Shown here one piece after another: positions 12,212 through 19,645 of a stretch of 21,915 bases of DNA. This stretch comes from Spirochaetia bacterium (GTDB lineage: Bacteria; Spirochaetota; Spirochaetia; Treponematales; Breznakiellaceae): assembly GCA_025997715.1 (NCBI GenBank), contig BNUY01000033.1:1-21915 (forward strand), in the 5' to 3' direction. Numbering within the stretch: the stretch's first letter is position 1; each line of letters starts with the position of its first letter. The notes below the pieces were generated by a model, which was not told the origin of the DNA, did no database searches, and saw only the letters and a program-made list of their open reading frames with translations. A program made the position numbers and the translations under genes.

Positions 12212-13177
12212 TCACTTCACAAAGTACGCAGGTTCCCGGAACAGCCGGGTAAGGGTCCACTCCGCCAGGGTGTACGCATAGGATGATCCGCTTGCCGTTG
12301 CGCCCCGCTTATTTTCCGGTAGCGGAGGCCCCACACTGATGCTCAGGGAAGCGCCGTTACCCAGTTCCAGTACAATCCGGCCGTCGTTGAAACCAGCGTT
12401 GGCGGCGCTAAGGCCGGGGATGAAATTCTCGCACTCGGCGTCCAGGATGTTCCGCACATAGGTATCCACCTTTTGGGAATCCACCGACTCATCATCCAGC
12501 CCCGCTATGCTCCAGCCGCCGCCGTTCCGGGTAATGACAAAGGGCTCAGGTACGCCGCCATCCTCCGAAGGCAAGGGGCGCACGGTAAGGCGCTGAACCA
12601 GGGCTGCGTCTTGGGAGCCGGGAAACAGCCGCAGGTTATACCAGGAGGTGTCAATGCCGGTAATGTAGGCCGAAAGCTTGTCCTCACCGGAACGGACTTC
12701 GTTTTGGCCGTTCTTCCGGAGGTACACTTCCTGCCCCGCAGCATCCCTGCCGCCGATGAGCAGGTCCAATAGGGGTAATCCCGCACCGCCGCGTACGACA
12801 ATACGGGCGGCATCGTTTTCCGCCAGGCCCAAGCGTTCGTGGGAAGACGCGGCGGAACCGCGCACGGGGTACGCGCCCCGGCTACAGAGGATGCGGAGGA
12901 GATCCTCCACACGGGTATTCTTGGCAGGGTACTCACCCTCCCCAATCACTGCGTACCAATCATCCCCCCGGCGAAGGAGCTTGACCGGATTGTCCCATTC
13001 GCCGGGCTTGGCAATTTCTATGCCGTCCGCCTGATCCTGGAGCTTGGGTTCCAGCCACAGGAATGCTGCGCTCCGGGTATTGACCCGCTCGGGATCAAAG
13101 AAAAGGGTGAGCAGGTATACTACCGCCAGGATGCCGACTAAACCGCTCAGTAAAAAAAGTTTCTTTCTATACACCAT
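12212..13177 (-). CDS. DUF4340-domain membrane-anchored protein of a Gld-like ABC operon
   Basis: A 321-residue protein with one N-terminal membrane helix (about 6-26, LFLLSGLVGILAVVYLLTLFF) and a large extracytoplasmic part. DUF4340 features include NPVKLLRRGDDWYAV, a repeated beta unit VYLRKNGQNEVRSGED, and TSWYNLRLFPG. In known genomes DUF4340 genes follow GldG-like genes in ABC transporter operons, exactly as here. The start codon overlaps the end of the GldG-like gene by 11 bp, so the two are coupled. Its function is unknown; it probably assists the transporter at the cell surface. It is the last gene of the operon, followed by the inverted repeat at 12121-12200. Confidence 0.85.
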   Translation of the reverse strand: MVYRKKLFLLSGLVGILAVVYLLTLFFDPERVNTRSAAFLWLEPKLQDQADGIEIAKPGEWDNPVKLLRRGDDWYAVIGEGEYPAKNTRVEDLLRILCSRGAYPVRGSAASSHERLGLAENDAARIVVRGGAGLPLLDLLIGGRDAAGQEVYLRKNGQNEVRSGEDKLSAYITGIDTSWYNLRLFPGSQDAALVQRLTVRPLPSEDGGVPEPFVITRNGGGWSIAGLDDESVDSQKVDTYVRNILDAECENFIPGLSAANAGFNDGRIVLELGNGASLSISVGPPLPENKRGATASGSSYAYTLAEWTLTRLFREPAYFVK

Positions 13178-14783
13178 CGGAAGATTCCTTTCCCTGCCGC
13201 TCTAAGGTACGGCGCCGCTGTAATGCGCGGAATATCCCCAGGGCAATCACCGCCAGGGGAATAAGTATCACATTAAAGGACCGGGCAAACGCCATGGCCC
13301 CGGCCTTTTTATCAGCATCGGTGATCCTGTCAAGCCGTCCCGAAGATGATTGGCGGCTGCGGATACCGATGATGTCGTCGTCGTTCCCCAGCCAGTCCGC
13401 CGCCTTGAGGAAGAAATCAAAGTTACGATCACTGCGGGTATACTGGGCAAGGGTTGAAGCCAGGTCCGTGTCACCGATAACGATGATGCGGGATTCCTTT
13501 GCCTCTGTAGGCATGTCCGGCAATTCTTCCTCCGAACCTTCCCGTACCGGCTTTGCCATCCCCGCAAACCAACTGGGAAACGTTCCCGACAGGGCGGCGC
13601 CCAAAAGCTTTTCTCCCTTTGTTTCGTTGAGTTCCCCCTGGAACAGATAGCTCTGCTCGGGGTTGGCGGCAAAGTCCTTAGTCTCTGACCATGCTTCCGG
13701 GGTTGTCGTGAACAGGGGGACTGCGCTTATGCCCTCCGGGGGATTAAGCGTTAAAGGACTTGCCCAGTACACATCAACGCCGCCAAAACTTGCGGTTACC
13801 GGGTGGGCGGGATTGCCGTTCTCGGGCAGTACGCCTATCCACAGGGGATACCGGACAATGCGGTAGACCCGTGAACCATAGGGGTCCACCGACTGGTAGG
13901 AAAGGCTTAGGGCGGAAACATCCAGCGCCAGTTCCGGTTTGACCGTGGCGCCGTAAAAGGACACCATTGCCTGGAGCCCCTTGTCTATCATCACCCGGCT
14001 TTGAAGCGCGTTGGCGTCATCCACAAAGACCCCTTCCAGCGCAAAGAGCGCCTTGCCGCCCCCCTGGATGTACCGGTCGATGCGGTAGAGCGCCCAGTCG
14101 TCCAGGTCTTCCACACCGCCCAACACAAATAGTGCGGGGAGGCTGTCGGGGATCTCATCGCCGGGGTTTATGGTCCGTACCCGGAAACCGGACTGGGCAA
14201 AGGCCTGGTTAAGGATGCTGTAATCCCGGGACCATTGCTTCCCCGGGTTCCCTACCAGGAAAGCCGCTTCCCGCCGGGTACCCCGCACCAGGGTGCGTAT
14301 GCGGGAGGTTAAATCGTATTCCAGGGTTTCAAGGTTAAAGGCGAAGGGTATCACATCGGTCTGGTCCAGGTATTCAATGACGATGCCGGAATACACCATG
14401 GCAAAGTTCGTCTGATCCTGTTCCACGGTTTCTATCTGCTGGGGGATGATCCCCAGTGATTCCACCTCCCGGTTGAGCCCCGCCTTTATGGGGTCCCGAA
14501 CCGTAAGCCGAATCCTGCCGCGGGAATAGGCGGCGTATTCGCGCAGCAGATCCTCAAGCTCCCGGGGCGCCGGGTGAATGGCGGCCAGCTTTTCTGAGAT
14601 ATAATAGGTAATCCGCACCTGGTCGGGTATTTCGGTATGGAGATTCCGGGACACCGGGGAAATGGTGTAGGCCTTGTTTTCTGTTAAATCAAGGCGGAAC
14701 CACCGGCGTTGGCTTATCAGCACAATCAGAACCATTGCGGCGATGGATAAGGCGGTAATAATGGTAACTTGTCGCTTTGTCAT
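13167..14783 (-). CDS. GldG-like auxiliary protein of ABC transporter
   Basis: A 538-residue protein with an N-terminal membrane helix (about 8-25), a large extracytoplasmic region and a C-terminal helix (about 503-522) followed by a basic tail. Typical of the GldG/ABC_transp_aux family are LDLTENKAYTISPVSRNLH near the start, the VRITYYIS strand, and the later FVLGGVEDLDDWALYRIDRYI segment, where the family has a ThuA-like fold. Near the end SRIIVIGDTDLAS and DFFLKAADWLGNDDD are also family-typical. It follows the permease gene by 3 bp, with GGAGG overlapping the upstream stop codon. In gliding bacteroidetes GldG works with GldA and GldF; in spirochaetes the exported substrate is unknown. Confidence 0.88.
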   Translation of the reverse strand: MTKRQVTIITALSIAAMVLIVLISQRRWFRLDLTENKAYTISPVSRNLHTEIPDQVRITYYISEKLAAIHPAPRELEDLLREYAAYSRGRIRLTVRDPIKAGLNREVESLGIIPQQIETVEQDQTNFAMVYSGIVIEYLDQTDVIPFAFNLETLEYDLTSRIRTLVRGTRREAAFLVGNPGKQWSRDYSILNQAFAQSGFRVRTINPGDEIPDSLPALFVLGGVEDLDDWALYRIDRYIQGGGKALFALEGVFVDDANALQSRVMIDKGLQAMVSFYGATVKPELALDVSALSLSYQSVDPYGSRVYRIVRYPLWIGVLPENGNPAHPVTASFGGVDVYWASPLTLNPPEGISAVPLFTTTPEAWSETKDFAANPEQSYLFQGELNETKGEKLLGAALSGTFPSWFAGMAKPVREGSEEELPDMPTEAKESRIIVIGDTDLASTLAQYTRSDRNFDFFLKAADWLGNDDDIIGIRSRQSSSGRLDRITDADKKAGAMAFARSFNVILIPLAVIALGIFRALQRRRTLERQGKESSDGV

Positions 14784-14786
14784 CCC

Positions 14787-15536
14787 CTACCTCCACTTCC
14801 GGTACAGTATCACCCGGGTATTGAGGAACAGAAATACTACCGTGGCAAGGATGAAGAACACCAAATCCCGGGAATCGATAAGCCCCTTGGCAAAGCTTTC
14901 AAAATGAAAGGCCAGGGAAATAAAGTTGAGAGCCCCCGCAAGCGCGGCGGGTAATTCAACGGTGAAGGTTATCTGCTGCACCAGCATTACTGCCATGAGC
15001 ACCACGGCGCTGCCCAGAAAGGCCCCGGCCTGGTTTTTTGACAGACTGGAAAGCAGGAGCCCCAATGATATGGCGGCGGATCCCAACAACAAGGCGCCCA
15101 CATACTCGGCCACAATAACCCCGCCGTCAAAATGCCCCAGGGGAAGGAGACTCAGGGGAAGGGGTATGGTTAAGAGGATGATGAAAACTAAAACCCCCAT
15201 GGAGGAAAGATACTTCCCCAACACCAGTTCCCATTCCGAGAACGGCATGGTCAGGAGAAGTTCCACGCTCCCCAGCTTCCGTTCCTCCGCCCAGCTTTTC
15301 ATGGTGATCACCGGGATGACCAGGATAAAGGCCAGGGGAAAGGCAGCAAAGTATCCCCGCAGGGATGCTGCGTCCTGGGTAAAATACCGCTGAATGTAGA
15401 ACAGCCAGATTGAGGTAAACAGCAAAAAGAACACCGCTATTCCGTAGAATGCCGGGGAATTACTATGGGAGTAAAGCTCCTTCCGGGCCAGCGCGAGTGC
15501 TCGCCGGGTAGTAACCCCACTGGAAATCAGCTTCAT
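14787..15536 (-). CDS. ABC-2 type permease (GldF-like)
   Basis: A 249-residue integral membrane protein with about six hydrophobic segments: FYGIAVFFLLFTSIWLFYI, YFAAFPLAFILVIPVITM, VLVFIILLTIPLPLSLL, a pair around 145-190, and LVFFILATVVFLFLNTRVI at the end. MKSWAEERKLGSVELLLTMP between helices 2 and 3 is the hallmark of this ABC-2 subgroup, the coupling helix contacting the ATPase. The ATG overlaps the stop of the ATPase gene as ATGA. With the upstream ATPase it should form the transporter core; the direction and substrate are not visible. Confidence 0.92.
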   Translation of the reverse strand: MKLISSGVTTRRALALARKELYSHSNSPAFYGIAVFFLLFTSIWLFYIQRYFTQDAASLRGYFAAFPLAFILVIPVITMKSWAEERKLGSVELLLTMPFSEWELVLGKYLSSMGVLVFIILLTIPLPLSLLPLGHFDGGVIVAEYVGALLLGSAAISLGLLLSSLSKNQAGAFLGSAVVLMAVMLVQQITFTVELPAALAGALNFISLAFHFESFAKGLIDSRDLVFFILATVVFLFLNTRVILYRKWR

Positions 15537-16546
15537 GATTCGCCCCCCTCATTAGTAGTACTAACTTCGTTGGACAGCGGCTGACCCCCTTCGTTGGTCA
15601 GCTTCACAAATATATCCTCCAGGCTCAGCCGTTTCCGGTTCATCCTGAGGATTTTGTATCCCTCTGCCACCGCCCAGTCAAAGATACGCTCGCCATCAAC
15701 GGCTTCACCTGTGGCGCCATCATCGCCATTGGTAAGGAAGAAACTCAGGTTGACCGCCCCGCTCTCCAGGGCTTCCAAGTTGCCCGGCTTAACATTGCTG
15801 TCAAGCTTGGCAAGCCGTTCAGGGATACGGTGGATGTCCGCGCCCAGGAGGGTCAGTTCCCAGCTATCCCCGCCCTTCATGGTTCCGGCGATTTCCTCAG
15901 GGGTCCCCTGGGCGGCTATACGCCCTTCGTTGAGGATAAGCACCTGGGAACAGACCGCCTCCACTTCCTGGAGGATATGGGTGGAGAGGATTACTGTTTT
16001 TCGTCTCCCCAGTTCCTTTATCAGGCTGCGGATTTCGATAATCTGATTCGGGTCCAGCCCGCCGGTGGGTTCGTCCAGGATAAGGATGGGAGGATCGTGG
16101 ATGATGGCCTGGGCTAAACCCACCCGCTGTTTGTAGCCCTTGGAAAGATTCTCGATCCGCCTGGAACGTACCTGTTGGAGACCGCAGGCGTCAAGCGCAT
16201 CCTCCAGCCGCTTGCGCCGCTCTGTTTTCGGGATAAGCCGGGCCTCGGCGATAAAGCCCAGGTATTCCGTGGGGCTTAAATCGCCATAGAGGGGCACACT
16301 TTCCGGCAGATAGCCGATGCGCTTCTTTACCCCAACCGGGTCATCCTCCACGGAAATGCCGTCCACCAGGGCTTTACCCCCGGAGGGAAAATGGTAGCCG
16401 GTGAGGATCTTCATGATGGTGGTCTTCCCCGCGCCGTTGGGGCCAAGAAAACCCAGGACCTGATCCTGGCCTACGGAAAAGGAAACATCCTTGACCGCCT
16501 CGACCGGGCCGTACCGCTTTGTCAGTCCATTGACTTCAATCTTCAT
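15533..16546 (-). CDS. ABC transporter ATP-binding protein (GldA-like)
   Basis: About 337 residues. Walker A is GPNGAGKTT, the signature is LSKGY (a common variant of LSGGQ in drug/exporter-type ATPases), Walker B is ILILDEPTGGLDP, and the H-loop is STHIL. The last 110 residues form an extension ending in LEDIFVKLTNEGG, followed by a second TNEGG, probably a small tail duplication. The ATG at 16546 was chosen over a TTG six bases upstream because the usual MKIEVNGLTKRYG begins there. It overlaps the RNase Z gene by 11 bp. It powers the ABC-2 permease encoded next. Confidence 0.93.
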   Translation of the reverse strand: MKIEVNGLTKRYGPVEAVKDVSFSVGQDQVLGFLGPNGAGKTTIMKILTGYHFPSGGKALVDGISVEDDPVGVKKRIGYLPESVPLYGDLSPTEYLGFIAEARLIPKTERRKRLEDALDACGLQQVRSRRIENLSKGYKQRVGLAQAIIHDPPILILDEPTGGLDPNQIIEIRSLIKELGRRKTVILSTHILQEVEAVCSQVLILNEGRIAAQGTPEEIAGTMKGGDSWELTLLGADIHRIPERLAKLDSNVKPGNLEALESGAVNLSFFLTNGDDGATGEAVDGERIFDWAVAEGYKILRMNRKRLSLEDIFVKLTNEGGQPLSNEVSTTNEGGES

Positions 16547-17462
16547 ACTCAATTGGATACACCATCCTGTCCCGGGACAGTATCGTTCCGGGGAATATGT
16601 TTTGCGCCTCTTTCAGAAGCAGCTTTAAATCGTATTCCGTATACCGGGGGCTGTAGTGGATCAGCGCCATCGTCTTGACCTCCGCCGCCGCCGCGATATA
16701 CGCAGCCTGCTCTGCGGTCATGTGCTTTTTTTCACGGGCGCTTTCTTCCAGGGCCCGCTCGAACATCCCCTCGCACACAAATAGGTCGGAGTAATGCACC
16801 TCGTCGGCGATCTCCGAAAAAGGCAGGGTATCGGTGACAAAGGAAAACTTCCGCCCCTTCCGCTTTTCCCCCAGCACCTGGCCGGGCCGCACCTCGCTGC
16901 CATTCGCCGCCGTTACGGTTTCCCCGGCCTGGAGCGCAGCCCACAGGGGCCCCCGGGGCACCCCCAAGGCTTCCGCCTTTTCCGGGTGGAACATCCCCGG
17001 CCGCGGGTCTTCTTCCATAGTATAGCCGAAACAGGGCTTGGTATGCCGCAGGGGAAAAGCCCGCACATGGAAGCCCTCACCCTGGTAGACGATGCCCGGC
17101 TCGGTCACTTCCTGCACGATAATCTCGTAGTTGATATACATATCCAGCACCCGGCGGCTGGTTTCGATGTACTCCGCAATCCGCGGGGGGCCTATTATAT
17201 AGAGGGGATCATCCCGATCCACCTGGGATGATAGCATGAGCAGCCCCGGAATGCCCGTAACGTGGTCCGCGTGGGTATGGCTGACAAAGATGACGGATAT
17301 CTTCTTCCACCGGAGGTTGAGCTTCCGGAGGCTTACCTGGGTACCCTCCCCCCCGTCAAACAGGAACAACTCCCCTTCCCGCCTGAGCAACACCGATGTA
17401 AGATGACGGTTCGGCAAGGGCATCATGCCGCCGGACCCGAGGATAAATGCTTCAAGGTTCAT
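16536..17462 (-). CDS. rnz: Ribonuclease Z (tRNA 3'-processing endonuclease)
   Basis: A 308-residue metallo-beta-lactamase-fold nuclease that trims tRNA precursors at the discriminator base. Seen are FILGSGG at the start, the zinc motif SHTHADH (His62, His64, Asp66, His67), PLRHT (His140), FVTDT (Asp211), KKHMTAEQAA (His247) and LIHYSPRY (His269), the complete RNase Z set. The ATG at 17462 was chosen because the fold begins there; 14 upstream residues in frame have no family match. No Shine-Dalgarno is seen, and TATATT lies 7 nt before the ATG. The stop overlaps the ABC ATPase gene. A tRNA gene without an encoded CCA, which needs this enzyme, lies just upstream. Confidence 0.92.
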   Translation of the reverse strand: MNLEAFILGSGGMMPLPNRHLTSVLLRREGELFLFDGGEGTQVSLRKLNLRWKKISVIFVSHTHADHVTGIPGLLMLSSQVDRDDPLYIIGPPRIAEYIETSRRVLDMYINYEIIVQEVTEPGIVYQGEGFHVRAFPLRHTKPCFGYTMEEDPRPGMFHPEKAEALGVPRGPLWAALQAGETVTAANGSEVRPGQVLGEKRKGRKFSFVTDTLPFSEIADEVHYSDLFVCEGMFERALEESAREKKHMTAEQAAYIAAAAEVKTMALIHYSPRYTEYDLKLLLKEAQNIFPGTILSRDRMVYPIEYED

Positions 17463-17517
17463 TAGGATAAATATATCAAAAATCGGAGGAACAGGAAAGG
17501 GCAATAGGGAACGCCGT

Positions 17518-17559
17518 AAAAAAAGCCGTAAATCCTTATATTACAAGGATTTACGGCTT
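17518..17559 (-). terminator. Rho-independent terminator after tRNA-Pro
   Basis: A perfect 15-bp stem, AAGCCGTAAATCCTT (17523-17537) with its complement at 17545-17559, and a 7-nt loop. On the minus strand it is followed by seven T residues (17518-17524). It lies 21 bp beyond the tRNA and separates it from the RNase Z gene. Confidence 0.93.
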
Positions 17560-17580
17560 CATCAGTAAAGATTCCCCTAG

Positions 17581-17654
17581 TCGGGCAACCCGGATTCGAA
17601 CCGGGGACCCCAAGTCCCCCAGACTTGTACGCTAACCAACTGCGCTATTACCCG
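17581..17654 (-). tRNA. tRNA-Pro (anticodon GGG)
   Basis: A 74-nt cloverleaf on the minus strand. The acceptor CGGGTAA pairs with TTGCCCG (one G-U), the D stem is GCGC/GCGT, the anticodon stem is CAAGT/ACTTG with loop CTGGGGG (anticodon GGG), and the T arm is CCCGG-TTCGAAT-CCGGG. The discriminator is A. CCA is not encoded (CTA follows), so the 3' end must be made by processing and CCA addition. Confidence 0.96.
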
Positions 17655-17683
17655 TCTAAGGGAACCTTATACACTGTTGTATG

Positions 17684-17713
17684 AACATACCACAAACAAT
17701 TATTCCCTGTCAA
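17684..17713 (-). promoter_or_regulatory. Promoter of tRNA-Pro
   Basis: On the minus strand a perfect TTGACA (17708-17713) is followed after 18 bp by TATGTT (17684-17689), about 29 bp before the tRNA 5' end. The TTGACA overlaps the stop codon of the GH13_18 gene, so the tRNA can be transcribed independently of that gene. Confidence 0.7.
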
Positions 17714-19455
17714 CCCACCGCCGGGCCTTTTGCCGTCGAAAGTTCCCGCCGCTCCCCACCCCCCAGGGCTATCCACCGGGTTTCCCAGGGTTCCAGGGCT
17801 ATCGTGTCCGGCGCGACGCCGGCCTCCCGGACCTGCATCGCAGCGGGGCTTCCCCCCAGGTTTTGGGCGCAAAGAACCCAGCGCTTTTCGGCGGACCCGG
17901 CAGACACCACGGGCCCCCGCAACAGGGCGAATACCGCGCCGTCGGCGTCCAGGACCTTCTGGGCAACCTGGGGGGAAAAGGCTTCTTCGGCCTTGCGGAA
18001 TTGGAGGAAGCGGTTGATACCCCGGTATACCAGTGAGCGGAGGGAGTGGGGGTCATCCAGTTCCTTTTCCACCGAATCTACGGGGGGGCGCTCCCGGTTG
18101 ACGGCGCGGTTATAGCCCAGCAGTTCCGGCCCTTCTGTCCAGGCTTCGGAGCCAATCCAACTGTGGAAGTACACCGCGGGGAGGCCGGAGAGGGAGAAGA
18201 GCACCCCATGGGTGGCGAGAAAGGATCGTGCACGGATTTCCGCCGATCCCAGGGACGGCGGTGCGACGATGCTGAGGTATGAGCAGTTTAGTTCGTAAGG
18301 GATGGGGCCATTGGGGGTGTCCTTGTAGCTTACCAGGGCGCCCCGCTTCCGGGCCTCCGCAATGGTAGCGGCGAAGGCGGCGTCATCCACCAGGCCCTTG
18401 GAGGGGATCAGCCCTATGCCGTCATGGCTGGCCAGGTAATTGAGGAAAAGGGGGACTAAAGTCCCTTGGCCCGTCTCAGGGGACCGCAGGGTTTTGGCCC
18501 AGGCGCGCAGGGGGGCGGCGTCCCCTGAAAGCAGGGTGTGAAGGACCAGCGGCGGCAGGGCGAAGTTGTATACCATGTGGGCCTCGTCGCTGTCACCGAA
18601 ATAGGCCACATTTTGAAGGTGGGGGACGTTGGTTTCCGTGAGGATCAGCACGTCGAGGTCCAGGGCGCCGGCGATGGCCCGGAACAGTTTTACTACCGCA
18701 TGGGTTTTGGGGTGATGGATGCAGGGATGGCCGTCTGTTTTCCATAAATAGCCGATGGCGTCAAGCCGGATGATCCGGGCGCCCCGTTGGACGAATTCCA
18801 GGAATATCCGCACAAACTCCAGGAGCACCGCAGGGTTACTGAAATCATAATCAACCTGATCGGCGCTGAAGGTGGTCCACACATATACTGTTGTACCATC
18901 CCTGCGCACAAAGGGGGTGAGCAGAGGATGGGTACGGGGCCGGACCACGGATGAAGAATCGTAGTCCTTGGGCCGGGTGGTATACCAGCGCGCATAGGCG
19001 TCGTCCCCGGCGAGAAAGCCCCGGAACCAGGGGCTTTGGATGCTGCCGTGGTTTACCACAAAATCAAAGACCAGCTTAAAACGGCTCCCCAACGCCGCTA
19101 TATCATCCCAGGAGCCGAAACGGGGGTCCACTTCCCGGTAGTTCACCACGGAAAAGCCGTCGTCCGAGGTATAGGGGTGGAAGGGCAGGAGGTGCAGATA
19201 GGTGAAGCTTCCCTGATTACGGCGCTCCAGGAATTTTCCCAGCCGGGATAAGCCCGATTCCTCCGCGGCCCCTGAAAGCATATCACCATAACTTATCAGG
19301 AAGGCGTCCTGGTGGGTAAACGGGTGAAGGCCGGGACCGCGCTTCGCCGTATCCAGCAGGGAAAGCAGGGCGCTCAGGGTTTTCCGTCCCGCTTCTCCGC
19401 CGTAGATGAAGCCCAACAGACTTTCCAGAACTTCGTTTTTGTCCGCATTCACCAT
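17710..19455 (-). CDS. GH13_18 glucoside phosphorylase (glucosylglycerate/sucrose phosphorylase type)
   Basis: About 581 residues. It should cleave an alpha-glucoside with phosphate to give alpha-glucose 1-phosphate. Family landmarks are LHLLPFHPYTSDDGFSVVNY, DPRFGSWDDI, VVNHGS, RIIRLDAIGYLWK (nucleophile Asp232), LTETNVPH (acid/base Glu274) and LASHDGIGL (Asp345). The RPRTHPLLTPF and VWTTFSADQVDYDF stretch recalls YcjM-type glucosylglycerate phosphorylases more than classical sucrose phosphorylases, but substrate choice cannot be settled by eye. No signal peptide is seen, so it acts in the cytoplasm. The ATG at 19455 has GGAGG five bases upstream; the ATG at 19467 is an alternative. It is followed directly by the tRNA-Pro promoter and preceded by a repeat-rich intergenic region. 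Confidence 0.9.
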   Translation of the reverse strand: MVNADKNEVLESLLGFIYGGEAGRKTLSALLSLLDTAKRGPGLHPFTHQDAFLISYGDMLSGAAEESGLSRLGKFLERRNQGSFTYLHLLPFHPYTSDDGFSVVNYREVDPRFGSWDDIAALGSRFKLVFDFVVNHGSIQSPWFRGFLAGDDAYARWYTTRPKDYDSSSVVRPRTHPLLTPFVRRDGTTVYVWTTFSADQVDYDFSNPAVLLEFVRIFLEFVQRGARIIRLDAIGYLWKTDGHPCIHHPKTHAVVKLFRAIAGALDLDVLILTETNVPHLQNVAYFGDSDEAHMVYNFALPPLVLHTLLSGDAAPLRAWAKTLRSPETGQGTLVPLFLNYLASHDGIGLIPSKGLVDDAAFAATIAEARKRGALVSYKDTPNGPIPYELNCSYLSIVAPPSLGSAEIRARSFLATHGVLFSLSGLPAVYFHSWIGSEAWTEGPELLGYNRAVNRERPPVDSVEKELDDPHSLRSLVYRGINRFLQFRKAEEAFSPQVAQKVLDADGAVFALLRGPVVSAGSAEKRWVLCAQNLGGSPAAMQVREAGVAPDTIALEPWETRWIALGGGERRELSTAKGPAVG

Positions 19456-19495
19456 TCCGTCCTCCATTTACCGTCCTGAGATGAGAAAGAATTTA

Positions 19496-19636
19496 AACAC
19501 AGAGGTCACAGAGAGAGGAACACAGAGGTCACAGAGGGAAGACACAGAGAACACAGAGTAAAATACTAAAAATTCTATTTTACTTTCCCTTCTTCCTCTG
19601 TGTCCTTTTTGCAGTCTCTGTGCAGTCTTTGTGTTT
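19496..19636. repeat. CACAGAG-type intergenic repeat with hairpin
   Basis: The left half has two direct copies of AACACAGAGGTCACAGAG (19496-19513 and 19519-19536) and a third variant. The right half carries the inverted forms (CCTCTGTGTCC, GTCTCTGTG, CTTTGTGTTT). In the centre AGTAAAATA (19557-19565) pairs with TATTTTACT (19576-19584). The whole can fold into a long imperfect hairpin between two minus-strand genes. It may end the synthetase transcript, or be a dispersed element. Confidence 0.75.
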
Positions 19637-19645
19637 ATTTCTTAG

